NCBI GenBank assembly: GCA_017521365.1
Contig: JAFXCT010000078.1
Coordinates: 1-45,199 of the forward strand
Length of the DNA: 45,199 nt
Direction: 5' to 3'
From: Clostridia bacterium
GTDB taxonomy: Bacteria; Bacillota; Clostridia; Oscillospirales; Acutalibacteraceae
The translations under genes were made by a program, and so were the position numbers. The notes beneath the pieces were generated by a model. The model was given only the letters and a program-made list of their open reading frames with translations, was not told the origin of the DNA and did no database searches. Shown here in pieces: positions 1 through 7,257 of this stretch. Numbering within the stretch: position 1 is the first letter of the stretch; each line of letters begins with the position of its first letter.

Positions 1-202
1 CGAATTTTTGAGCAAGCTCAGGCTCACTGTCAATGTTGATTTTACCGACCAGAATATCGGGATTTTCCTGCGAAATCTGCTCAATTACGGGCATAAGCGT
101 TCTGCACGGACCGCACCAGTCGGCATAGAAATCGAGTAAAATCGTTTTGTCACTTTTTAATACGAGATTTTCAAAATTTTCCTTGTTGATAATAGCTGCC
201 AT
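1..202 (-). CDS. trxA: Thioredoxin (3' part outside the window)
   Basis: Reduces protein disulfides in the cytoplasm. The 67 visible residues show the thioredoxin N-terminal fold, with LLDFYADWCGPC at about residues 22-33 and the redox pair C30/C33, followed by the KINIDSEPELAQKF strand-helix. The remaining ~40 residues lie beyond the window edge. The ATG (202-200) has an AAGAGGTG ribosome site just upstream. It lies 41 bp after the ohrR stop on the same strand with no terminator between, so it is probably the second gene of an ohrR-trx operon and under peroxide control (inference). Confidence 0.95.
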   Translation of the reverse strand, partial: MAAIINKENFENLVLKSDKTILLDFYADWCGPCRTLMPVIEQISQENPDILVGKINIDSEPELAQKF

Positions 203-243
203 TTGTTTCACCTCTTGTTTTTAATTATTCTTTCCTTTGCGTT

Positions 244-678
244 TTATTTTACTCCGAGAATTTTGTGCATAAGACTGTGGAGCTGCACTGCTTCTTCAGC
301 ATTCAGGTTAACACAGCCTGCCATTTTCTGCGGAATTTCAACAGCCTTTTCTTTGAGCGCTTCGCCCTCGGGAGTAATTTCAACGGTTAGAATTCTCTCG
401 TCCTTCTTTGAGCGGTAGCGGCTTACAAAGCCCTTTGCCTCAAGGCTTTTGAGTACGGGTGTAAGCGTACCCGAGTCAAGAAAAAGTTTTTCGCCGAGGT
501 GCTTTACATTTATCTTTTTTTCTTCCCAGAAAACCATCATTGCAATATACTGCGTATAGGTCAGGTCAAGCTCGTCAAGAAAGGGTCTGTAGCGCTTGAC
601 TATCTCACGGGAGGCGGCATATATCGGAAAGCAAAGCTGGTTTTCAAGTCGGATACAGTCGTATTTTGAATTGTTCAT
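244..678 (-). CDS. ohrR: OhrR-type MarR-family redox-sensing repressor
   Basis: A 144-residue winged-helix MarR protein that closely resembles organic-hydroperoxide repressor OhrR. LENQLCF carries C16, which lines up with the sensing Cys15 of Bacillus subtilis OhrR; the wing region reads SGTLTPVLKSLEAKGFVSRYRSKKDER. A second Cys (C8) lies nearby. An in-frame ATG at 708 would add 10 residues, but it falls inside the operator only a few bases from the predicted transcription start. The ATG at 678 has GGGGGTG seven bases upstream, so I chose 678. In the known family, oxidation of the N-terminal Cys releases DNA. No ohr peroxidase gene is visible; the downstream gene is thioredoxin. Confidence 0.9.
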   Translation of the reverse strand: MNNSKYDCIRLENQLCFPIYAASREIVKRYRPFLDELDLTYTQYIAMMVFWEEKKINVKHLGEKLFLDSGTLTPVLKSLEAKGFVSRYRSKKDERILTVEITPEGEALKEKAVEIPQKMAGCVNLNAEEAVQLHSLMHKILGVK

Positions 679-701
679 CGGAACGCACCCCCATTGCGTT
701 A

Positions 702-725
702 AATTCAATTGAGCTCAATTGAATT
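702..725. promoter_or_regulatory. Perfect 24-bp palindromic operator (probable OhrR site)
   Basis: Bases 702-725 form a perfect inverted repeat centred between 713 and 714 (core CAATTGAGCTCAATTG). It resembles the AT-rich palindromes bound by OhrR/MarR proteins and overlaps the -10 of the ohrR promoter, so binding would shut off ohrR and the downstream trxA (inference: autoregulation). Confidence 0.85.
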
Positions 726-751
726 GTATCATCTCAAATTCGTTTTGTCAA
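723..751 (-). promoter_or_regulatory. Sigma-A promoter of ohrR-trxA
   Basis: On the minus strand, TTGACA (751-746), a 17-bp spacer and TACAAT (728-723). The -10 overlaps the palindromic operator. Confidence 0.85.
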
Positions 752-761
752 CACTTTTTTG

Positions 762-803
762 CAAAAAAATAAAATCGACACTTCCGCAAAAACGAAAGTG
801 CCG
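762..803 (-). terminator. Rho-independent terminator of ddh
   Basis: On the minus strand an 11-bp stem (803-793 with 786-776, two G·T pairs) and a 6-base loop are followed by a T-rich tail. It lies 37 bp past the ddh stop. Confidence 0.8.
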
Positions 804-839
804 AAAACGGTTTAGGTTAATGAAATAAACTCTAATTTA

Positions 840-1823
840 TTACAGAAGCTCTTTTCTCAGCTCTGCACCCGATTTTGCGCTCAGGTATGCAGGCGGAACA
901 TCGAAAACGGTCTTACAGCCGCTCATACCTTCGCTGCTCATTCTTGCCGCCGCTCTTGCAAAGCAGACTATAACGCTTGCGGTGAATTCGGGGTTTGAAT
1001 CGAGCTTGAGGCGGTATTCGATAATGTGGCTGTTTTCAAGGTTTGCGCCTGTTTTACCGCTGCGGATAACGAAGCCGCCGTGGGGAATACCGCCGTGGTT
1101 TGCGTTAAGCTCTTCCTGCGTAATGAAGTTGACCGTTGTGTCGTAATCGGCAAAATAGTTGGGCATATTTTTGATTTCTTCTTCGATTTTTGCCCTGTCT
1201 GCGCCGTCCTTTGCCACAACGAAGCACTCTCTTGTGTGCTTCTCTCTTGTTGTCAGCTCGGGGTTTGCGCCGCTTCTGACTGCTTCAAGCGCCGATTCAA
1301 CGGGCACGGTGTACTGCTTGCCGTCTGCAACGCCTTCAACACGGCGGATGGCATCGGAATGGCCCTGGCTTACGCCCTTGCCCCAGAAGGTGTAGTCCTT
1401 GCCGTCGGGCAGAATTGCACCGCCGTAAAGACGGTTGAGCGAAAACATACCGGGGTCCCAGCCTACGGAAATCATAGCGATTTTTTTGCTCTCCCGTGCC
1501 GCTTCGTCAACCTTGTCAAAGTGCTCGGGAATTTTTGCGTGTGTGTCAAAGCTGTCAACAACGTTGAAAAGCTTGGCAAGTGCAGGTGTCTGCTCGGGCA
1601 GGTCTGTTGCGCTGCCGCCGCAGATAATCATAACGTCTATTTTATCGGTCATTTTTTCGGCGTCCTCTGTTCTGTAAACAGCAACGCCGGGTGTGTTGAT
1701 TTTAACGGCTGCAGGATCCCTACGTGAGAAAACGGCAACAAGCTGCATATCGCTGTTCTGCTTTATTGCGTTTTCAACTCCTCTGCCAAGGTTGCCGTAG
1801 CCGTAAATACCGATTCTGATCAT
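840..1823 (-). CDS. ddh: meso-Diaminopimelate D-dehydrogenase
   Basis: Catalyses the one-step NADPH-dependent reductive amination of tetrahydrodipicolinate to meso-diaminopimelate, the direct route to lysine and to the peptidoglycan cross-linking residue. The 327-residue length matches the family (about 320-326). An N-terminal Rossmann motif GYGNLGRG occupies residues 8-15. Family blocks SVGWDPGMFSLNRLYG, FWGKGVSQGHSDAIRRVEGV and ANHGGIPHGGFVIRSG are intact. The ATG has GGAGGCG upstream. It is flanked by its own promoter and terminator, so it is probably monocistronic. Confidence 0.96.
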   Translation of the reverse strand: MIRIGIYGYGNLGRGVENAIKQNSDMQLVAVFSRRDPAAVKINTPGVAVYRTEDAEKMTDKIDVMIICGGSATDLPEQTPALAKLFNVVDSFDTHAKIPEHFDKVDEAARESKKIAMISVGWDPGMFSLNRLYGGAILPDGKDYTFWGKGVSQGHSDAIRRVEGVADGKQYTVPVESALEAVRSGANPELTTREKHTRECFVVAKDGADRAKIEEEIKNMPNYFADYDTTVNFITQEELNANHGGIPHGGFVIRSGKTGANLENSHIIEYRLKLDSNPEFTASVIVCFARAAARMSSEGMSGCKTVFDVPPAYLSAKSGAELRKELL

Positions 1824-1857
1824 TTAAATGCGCCTCCGTAATAAAATTACAAGCAAA

Positions 1858-1886
1858 AATATAACACATTAAAACGCATTATTCAA
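1858..1886 (-). promoter_or_regulatory. Promoter of ddh
   Basis: On the minus strand, TTGAAT (1886-1881), a 17-bp spacer and TATATT (1863-1858), 35 bp before the ddh start codon. Confidence 0.6.
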
Positions 1887-1894
1887 TAATATTT

Positions 1895-2917
1895 TTACAG
1901 TTTTCTTATGAAATATTTACAGCCGCCCTCAAAGAAATCGGGGTTTCTCATTGCATCAACGCCGAGCAAATCCATCAGTTTTATGTGGCGTGTTTCAAAG
2001 CTGCCGTCCTCGTTTAATTCGATAAGCCTGCCGCCTCGCAGGTCATCGTGTGCGGACATATTGTAGCCCACGCACGAGTCGTAAGCCATAGTTATTCCGC
2101 AGTATGTACCCTGAAAATCGTTCAGGTGCTCGTGTCCGCAGAATATTCCCTTGACATCGCCTCTTTGCAGGCAAGCCATAAACAGACCGGAGTTGAGCTC
2201 GCCGCAGCAAACCCATTCACGCTTTGAGCCGACAAGGTCGGTTTCCTCGGGGTTGCGGTAGAGCAGACAGAATTCGACAATCGGCACGTGGAAATACATA
2301 ATTGCGGGAATTTTTTTGCCTGCCTGTTTTTCACGGCGGAGAGATTCGTTGTAGTACCACATTACCTGGTCAAACATCGGAGAAGCCTGACACGAGCCGT
2401 CGCCGAAGCCGTCGGTCAGAACGAAGCGTGTGTCGGGGTCGAGTCCGAAGCGCTCAACGTAGTCGGAGTTTTCTCTGTTGGAATCGAGTGCCCAGATATG
2501 ATAGGCAACGCTTTTGTCCTTTGAGGAAAGCACCTCAAGGCAGTAGTTGCCTATTCCGCTTATCTCCTCGGGTCCCGCCTCGGAAAGACAGCCCTTTATG
2601 CTTTCGCACACCTGCTGTTCAAGCTTTAAATCTATGCCGCACTCCCTGTCGTGGTTGCCGTAAACGTGTGCCCACGGAATGTTTCTTTTGAGCACGGGCT
2701 CGAGTATTCTTTCAAGATAAGCCTTGACCTCTTCCGGCGTGTCCTTGCAAAGGCACTGGTCGCCGCCCACAAGCACAAGGTCGGGGTTTGTTTCGGCAAC
2801 GAGAGCCTCTATTCCTTGCATAAGCTTGGGGTTGCAGTCGGGCCCGGAATGGAAATCCGATATCATAAGTATTCTGAATTTACCGTCAGCGTTGAATTTA
2901 AGTACGGGCTTTGGCAT
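1895..2917 (-). CDS. Calcineurin-like metallophosphoesterase, cytoplasmic
   Basis: A 340-residue two-metal phosphoesterase. Metal motifs are in order: DFH (D21, H23), GGDQ (about 51-54), GNHDRE (about 87-92), FHVP and GHEH near residue 270. An upstream ATG at 2998 would add a 27-residue hydrophobic leader, but the ATG at 2917 has GGAGGTAT seven bases before it, so the shorter form without a signal peptide is preferred. The substrate is unknown; the fold suits nucleotides, phosphodiesters or phosphoproteins. A second member of the fold, exported or anchored, is at 25787-26908. Confidence 0.85.
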   Translation of the reverse strand: MPKPVLKFNADGKFRILMISDFHSGPDCNPKLMQGIEALVAETNPDLVLVGGDQCLCKDTPEEVKAYLERILEPVLKRNIPWAHVYGNHDRECGIDLKLEQQVCESIKGCLSEAGPEEISGIGNYCLEVLSSKDKSVAYHIWALDSNRENSDYVERFGLDPDTRFVLTDGFGDGSCQASPMFDQVMWYYNESLRREKQAGKKIPAIMYFHVPIVEFCLLYRNPEETDLVGSKREWVCCGELNSGLFMACLQRGDVKGIFCGHEHLNDFQGTYCGITMAYDSCVGYNMSAHDDLRGGRLIELNEDGSFETRHIKLMDLLGVDAMRNPDFFEGGCKYFIRKL

Positions 2918-2969
2918 AAGGATACCTCCGAAAATAATTAAAGAATAAAGACCAAATAAAATATAATAA

Positions 2970-3030
2970 AGAAGAAATGACGGTGGGCTTGCCCACACCC
3001 ATTTATTATGTATTCATTATTCTTTCAAAC
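2970..3030. repeat. Degenerate copy of the family A intergenic repeat
   Basis: It holds a GGTGGGC/GCCCACACC hairpin followed by a TATTCATTATTC end. This resembles the arms and centre of the better copies at 7106-7191 and 37496-37610. Confidence 0.4.
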
Positions 3031-3069
3031 ATTAAGCTTATTTTATCACTTTTATATACTCTCTTCAAC

Positions 3070-3095
3070 AAAAACGGGACATCCGATGATGCCCC
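3070..3095 (-). terminator. Terminator-like hairpin right after a promoter
   Basis: On the minus strand, GGGGCATC (95-88), loop ATCG and GATGTCCC (83-76) form an 8-bp stem with one G·T, followed by GTTTTTGTT. It begins only a few bases after the predicted start of the promoter at 3105-3134. It may be an attenuator, a 5' stabilising hairpin or the end of a very short RNA. Confidence 0.5.
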
Positions 3096-3104
3096 AACAT
3101 TTAC

Positions 3105-3134
3105 ACTATAACAAATCGTTCGGCGTATTGTCAA
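3105..3134 (-). promoter_or_regulatory. Promoter, probably for the metallophosphoesterase at 1895-2917
   Basis: On the minus strand, TTGACA (3134-3129), an 18-bp spacer and TATAGT (3110-3105). It gives a leader of about 180 bases to the gene at 2917. Confidence 0.65.
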
Positions 3135-3220
3135 TACAATGTGGAAAACTTATGTGCACATTTACTACAATTCTGCGAACTGCACAATTATTTGCACAAA
3201 AAGTTGTACAAAATTGCGTC

Positions 3221-3249
3221 TTGCAAAAGCGAAATTTATGTGTTATTGT
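3221..3249 (+). promoter_or_regulatory. Promoter of the plus-strand RNA candidate
   Basis: TTGCAA (3221-3226), a 17-bp spacer and TATTGT (3244-3249), pointing into the gene-poor stretch that ends in two hairpins at 3661-3759. Confidence 0.5.
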
Positions 3250-3255
3250 ATAGAC

Positions 3256-3715
3256 ACAGAGAGGTGATACCAATGTACAGGTAAAAACCTGGAGGCTCAA
3301 TAAACTCAGAGCTTTAAGCTGAAAAATTAAATATAGATTCCAAAGTTCCAAACCTGAAACAAAAATAAAAATTGTTAAAGAAAATCTGAACCTTCTGGAA
3401 AAAACAAAAAACTGCAAGAACAAAAACCAAAATTAAAATTCAGCTTAAGGTTAATACAAAAAAATGAGTAAAAGGAGCCGCAGCTACGGCCTTCATAAAA
3501 AAACGAAAGAATCCAAAACAGCATCAAGGGAATCTTGCTTACAAGATAATACAGACCAAATGAGTGTATGAAAAAAGGATTGTAAAAACGTAAAAAGAAG
3601 GTCGGACGATACAGCAGAAAGAGAGGTAAACAAAAGATGTTAGATACTAAGAACGAACAGAAATAACCCTTAACCTTTGTGTAAAGAAACATTGGTTAAG
3701 GGTTATTTCAATTTT
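3256..3715 (+). ncRNA. Candidate structured non-coding RNA (unidentified), about 450 nt
   Basis: No convincing protein gene covers this interval, but the plus strand is purine-rich with A-rich linkers and several exact hairpins: CAGGT/ACCTG (about 3278-3291), GCCG/CGGC (about 3477-3490) and ATCTTG/CAAGAT (about 3532-3547). A 10-bp long-range pairing joins TTAAGCTGAA (about 3314-3323) to TTCAGCTTAA (about 3439-3448). A promoter lies upstream and terminator hairpins downstream. I do not recognise it as RNase P RNA, tmRNA, SRP RNA or 6S RNA. Three tiny ORFs lie inside: MYR-stop after GAGAGGTG at 3273; a basic 35-codon ORF at 3464-3571; and a 9-codon ORF at 3637-3666 after AGAGAGG. Peptide leaders are the alternative reading. 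Confidence 0.45.
3661..3708. terminator. Bidirectional terminator with a 15-bp perfect stem
   Basis: Bases 3661-3675 pair perfectly with 3694-3708 around an 18-base loop. The unit sits between the plus-strand RNA candidate and the convergent VTT gene. The T tracts on either side are weak (ATTTCAATTTT on plus). Confidence 0.65.
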
Positions 3716-3731
3716 AAATACGTTTTTGCTT

Positions 3732-3759
3732 CAAGGCTTATGTAGGGCCTTGTTTTTTT
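3732..3759 (+). terminator. Rho-independent terminator, plus strand
   Basis: CAAGGC (3732-3737) pairs with GCCTTG (3747-3752) and is followed by seven T. It faces the plus strand, so it would end the 3.2-3.7 kb transcript just before the VTT stop codon. Confidence 0.6.
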
Positions 3760-4456
3760 ATTGCCCGTCAGAGGGTGCGTTTTTGTTTTTCTTCTGCTTT
3801 ATTGCCCACCTTACAATGAACACAACCGCTATAACGGGCACTATGCACAGCACGGCCTTGAGCAGAAGCTCCATCGGGAAAAGCTCGTAAACTCTGTCGC
3901 CCACGAGGGTGAAGGCAATTACTCTGGGCGCAATGCCGAGCACGGAAATTAGCATATAGCGTATAAACGGGAGCTTTATCGAGCCGAGGAAAAGGCTTGC
4001 GAAATCAATGGGGAAAACGGGCAGCAGACGGATTACGAAAAGCGAGGAAAACTTGGATTTGTCCTGCATATTCAGCAGCTTTTCGCCGCCCTTGGCCTTT
4101 TTAATCAGCTTTTGCACGTATTCGCCGCCGAGTGCTCTGCCCAGCCAGTACGTAACGCCAACCTCAAGCGCAATTCCGCAGATGCTTATGAAAAGTGCCG
4201 TTGACAAATCAAACGCCATACCCACGGAAACGTAAATGAGCATTGCGGGAATTACGAATGTGAAGCCCTTGAGCACGAAAATCCCCATTCCTACGAGTAT
4301 TGCCGCCGCTTCACCGGGTGCGGCTTCAACGATTTTGCGCACGTCAATATTCACAAGACTGTCGTAATTTATCAGCACAAGCGTGAAAAGCACGGCGAGC
4401 ACACCGAGCCTTAGCACGAGCGGCAGAACTTCTTTTTTAACAAAATTCTTATCCAA
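3758..4456 (-). CDS. TVP38/TMEM64-family (VTT domain) membrane protein
   Basis: A 232-residue integral membrane protein of the DedA/VTT superfamily. An N-terminal helix (about 13-29) is followed by paired hydrophobic segments with GEAAAILVGMGIFVLKGFTFVIPAMLIY, then GVTYWLGRALGG and the LPVFPIDFASLFLGSIKLPF re-entrant block. VTT proteins are linked to phospholipid scrambling or transport of lipid carriers in other systems; the exact role here is unknown. The start is TTG at 4456, eight bases after GAGGAAG. It lies 45 bp behind the P-type ATPase gene and is probably co-transcribed with it. Confidence 0.88.
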   Translation of the reverse strand: MDKNFVKKEVLPLVLRLGVLAVLFTLVLINYDSLVNIDVRKIVEAAPGEAAAILVGMGIFVLKGFTFVIPAMLIYVSVGMAFDLSTALFISICGIALEVGVTYWLGRALGGEYVQKLIKKAKGGEKLLNMQDKSKFSSLFVIRLLPVFPIDFASLFLGSIKLPFIRYMLISVLGIAPRVIAFTLVGDRVYELFPMELLLKAVLCIVPVIAVVFIVRWAIKQKKNKNAPSDGQ

Positions 4457-4501
4457 AGCTTTTACTTCCTCAATTCATATTTTCAACCATTGATTATAAT
4501 A

Positions 4502-7033
4502 TTAACTCCTTCTTTTTGTCAACAGCTTTGACGCTTCAACCGAAACCGTTATGAACAGACTGAGTGCCGCCACAGTAAGCCATTGCACGGCTGAGAGCGG
4601 TACTGTGCTGAAAACGCTGCACAGCGGTGCTATGGTGGCAACCGCAACCTGCAGCCCAAGGCAGATGAGTAATGCGGCGTTCATTTTGCCGTTGCTGAAT
4701 GGGCCGATTTTAAATAGCGACTGCTCGCTTCGGGAATTGAGTGCGTGGAGCAGCTCGGTTATGCTTAAGGTACAGAAACAGACTGTGCGTGCGGCTTCAA
4801 GCCCCCAGAGCAGATTCCCAACCACAAAGCCGAGCAGGGCAGGTGCGCCGACGAGCATACCCTCAACCGCTATATCAAACCAGCCGCCACGGGTAAAAAG
4901 CCCCTTTTTCGGGTCAACGGGCGGCCTTTTCATTATGTCGGGCTCCTGTTTTTCCGTGCCGAGTGCCATTCCCGGCAGGGAGTCCGTGACGAGATTTGTC
5001 CACAGCAATTGAATAGGCAGCATAGGCGCCGGCAGGCGCATAATCCCCGCAAAAAGAATGAGCATAATTTCGCCAATGTTACTGCTTATCATAAAGCGGA
5101 TAACCTTTTTAATGTTGTCGTAAATTCCTCTGCCCTCACGCACGGCACGCACTATTGTGGCAAAGTTGTCGTCGGCAAGGACTATGTCGGCCGCACCCTT
5201 GGCAACCTGTGTGCCGCTTTTGCCCATAGCACAGCCGATGTCTGCCGCCTTGAGCGCAGGCGCATCGTTTACGCCGTCACCCGTCATTGCGGTAATTTCG
5301 CCGTTTGCCTGCAGGGCACGCACAATTCTGACCTTGTGCTCGGGGCTGACACGGGCAAAAACACGTGTGGTCTTCACCTTTTCTATAAGCTCGTTTTCGG
5401 TCAGGCTGTCAAGTCGGCTGCCCGTCAAAACGGCGGAGTTATCCTCGGCAAGGCCGAGCCTTTTTGCAATTGCCAGAGCGGTTTTGGGGTTGTCGCCCGT
5501 TATCATAACGGGGGTGATTCCTGCCTGACGGCATTCCCTTATCGCTTGCACGGCTTCCTTTCTTTCGGGGTCTTCAATTCCAATAAGCCCGAGAAAGGTC
5601 AGGTTGCTGCGGTCTGCTTTTTCGGTTTCGTTTATCTCTTTCATCGCCACGGCAAGCACCCGTAAGCCCTCCTGCGCCATCAGGTCGTTATAAAAAATTG
5701 CGTTGCCCGTGCCCGTGCAAAGGGGGAGCACTCTTTCGGGTGCGCCCTTGGTGATGAAATATTTTTTTGTGTTTATTTTTACCGAAACGCTCATCATTTT
5801 GTCGGTTGAGTTGAACGGAATTTCGTGCAGTCTTTCTCCGCTTTTTTCGGCGGAGTATTTTTTTGCGGCGGCAACTATTGCCTTTTCCGTCGGCTCGCCC
5901 GAAGAGGCTGTTGCGTTGCAGCAAAGCGCACCGAAGCTCAAAACTTCTTTAGCTCTTTCGTCGGAAAAATCCGTTTCGCCGTTTGGTGAATAAAGGCGGC
6001 AGACGGTCATCTTGTTTTGTGTGAGAGTGCCCGTTTTGTCCGAGCAGATATAGGTGGCGCTGCCCAAGGCTTCAACCGCCGTGAGCTTTCGCACTATGGC
6101 CTTTGCCTTTGCCATTTTGCCGAGTCCCGAGCTTAAAACAATCGTCACAACCGCAGGAAGGCCCTCGGGAATTGCGGCAACGGCAAGGCTGATTGCCAGC
6201 ATAAAGCTCGCAAGCAGGCCGTCGTGCCGGAGCATACCCATTGCAAAAACAAGCAGGCAGATTCCGACTGCGCCTATGCCGAGCACACGGCTTATTTTTT
6301 CAAGTCGAAGCTGTAACGGTGTGCGGGGCGATTTTTCCCTGCCCAGCATATCCGCAATTTTTCCTATCTGCGTGTCCATACCCGTTGCGGTGACGATTGC
6401 CGTGCCGTGCCCCGTGAGCACGGTAGTAGAAGCGAAAACGCAGTTTTTTCTTTCGGCAACGGCTGTATCCTGCGCCAATTTTACAAAGGCATTTTTGCTC
6501 GCGGGCAGAGCCTCACCGGTCAGTGCACTTTCGTCACAGCTTATTTCAACACTCTCAATAAGCCGTGCGTCCGCAGGTACTCTGTCACCTGCCGAGAGCA
6601 GAATTATATCGCCCGCAACAACCTCGGCAGCGGGAATTTTAATCTGCTTTCCGCCTCGGATAACGGTTGCATCGGGCGCAGAAAGCTCCTTTAATTTTTC
6701 AATGGCGTGCTCCGCCTTTGCCTCCTGAACAACTCCGACTATCGCGTTGAGAATTACTATTCCGACTATGATTATCGGGTCTATGTAGCTGCCGTTTTCC
6801 TCGGCATAAGCCGTAAAAAAAGAAATTACGGCGGCAATGATGAGCGTTATTACCATCGGGTCGCTGAGCTGTGCAAGGAATTTTAAAATTATATTTCCGT
6901 TTTTCTTTTCCTTAAGCCTGTTTTCGCCGTTTTCCTCAAGCCGTTTTGCAGCTTGCGCCCTTGTAAGGCCTCTTTGTATATCAACACCGAGCTGCTTTGC
7001 CGTTTGCCCGATGTCAGAGCAATGATAGTCCAT
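4502..7033 (-). CDS. P-type (P2) calcium-transporting ATPase
   Basis: An 843-residue cation pump of the SERCA/PMCA type, which exports Ca2+ from the cytoplasm using ATP. Domains in order: N-terminal cation-ATPase domain (residues 1-60), TM1-2, actuator domain with TGEA (172-175), TM4 with the ion-binding PEGLP (289-293), the phosphorylation loop CSDKTGTLT with D332, a nucleotide domain containing KGAPERVL, MITGDNPKT, TGDGVNDAPALKAADIG, and a six-helix C-terminal block. All catalytic motifs are intact. An AAGGGG site precedes the ATG. The VTT gene follows. The PEGLP motif favours Ca2+, but Mn2+ is possible. Confidence 0.93.
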   Translation of the reverse strand: MDYHCSDIGQTAKQLGVDIQRGLTRAQAAKRLEENGENRLKEKKNGNIILKFLAQLSDPMVITLIIAAVISFFTAYAEENGSYIDPIIIVGIVILNAIVGVVQEAKAEHAIEKLKELSAPDATVIRGGKQIKIPAAEVVAGDIILLSAGDRVPADARLIESVEISCDESALTGEALPASKNAFVKLAQDTAVAERKNCVFASTTVLTGHGTAIVTATGMDTQIGKIADMLGREKSPRTPLQLRLEKISRVLGIGAVGICLLVFAMGMLRHDGLLASFMLAISLAVAAIPEGLPAVVTIVLSSGLGKMAKAKAIVRKLTAVEALGSATYICSDKTGTLTQNKMTVCRLYSPNGETDFSDERAKEVLSFGALCCNATASSGEPTEKAIVAAAKKYSAEKSGERLHEIPFNSTDKMMSVSVKINTKKYFITKGAPERVLPLCTGTGNAIFYNDLMAQEGLRVLAVAMKEINETEKADRSNLTFLGLIGIEDPERKEAVQAIRECRQAGITPVMITGDNPKTALAIAKRLGLAEDNSAVLTGSRLDSLTENELIEKVKTTRVFARVSPEHKVRIVRALQANGEITAMTGDGVNDAPALKAADIGCAMGKSGTQVAKGAADIVLADDNFATIVRAVREGRGIYDNIKKVIRFMISSNIGEIMLILFAGIMRLPAPMLPIQLLWTNLVTDSLPGMALGTEKQEPDIMKRPPVDPKKGLFTRGGWFDIAVEGMLVGAPALLGFVVGNLLWGLEAARTVCFCTLSITELLHALNSRSEQSLFKIGPFSNGKMNAALLICLGLQVAVATIAPLCSVFSTVPLSAVQWLTVAALSLFITVSVEASKLLTKRRS

Positions 7034-7105
7034 ATCTTTTCCCCTTCAAAATATACTGGTTAAGTATATGAAAGCAAGGGCGTTTTTATGGCTGTAAAAG
7101 AATTT

Positions 7106-7191
7106 AATGAATAATGAATGATGAATATTGAAAAATGAATAATTGATGGCGGGACACCCGCACCCGAAAAAATATTATTCATTTTTCATTA
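7106..7191. repeat. Family A intergenic inverted repeat, copy 1
   Basis: The ends are AATGAATAATGAATG on the left and ATTCATTTTTCATTA on the right, with GGCGGGACACCCGCACCC in the middle. The first ~65 bases match the copy at 37496-37610 almost exactly. No ORF spans it. Confidence 0.85.
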
Positions 7192-7194
7192 ACG

Positions 7195-7212
7195 GTTTGT
7201 CGGAAGACAAAC
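7195..7212. repeat. GTTTGTC hairpin, copy 1
   Basis: GTTTGTC-GGAA-GACAAAC. A near-identical hairpin lies at 43642-43659; each sits immediately next to a different inverted-repeat family. Confidence 0.6.
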
Positions 7213-7215
7213 TGC

Positions 7216-7249
7216 ATTAAAAAACAGCCCTGCAAAAGCAAGGCTGTTT
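7216..7249 (-). terminator. Terminator of the MFS-LRR operon
   Basis: On the minus strand AAACAGCC-TTGC-tttt-GCAG-GGCTGTTT is followed by a T run. It starts 9 bp after the LRR gene stop. Confidence 0.85.
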
Positions 7250-7257
7250 GGTTGAAA

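Noticed and set aside
1026..1727. 233-codon plus-strand ORF opposite ddh
   Set aside because: It lies wholly inside a well-supported gene, has no SD and shows Cys/Val-rich composition typical of an antisense frame.
3106..3692. Two overlapping minus-strand ORFs of 105 codons rich in Phe, Leu, Tyr and Ser
   Set aside because: Their composition is what the antisense of an A-rich strand gives; neither has an SD, and together they overlap the plus-strand promoter and hairpins.
6054..6728. 224-codon plus-strand ORF opposite the P-type ATPase
   Set aside because: Antisense frame of conserved ATPase coding sequence; Ser/Ala-rich with no domain or SD.
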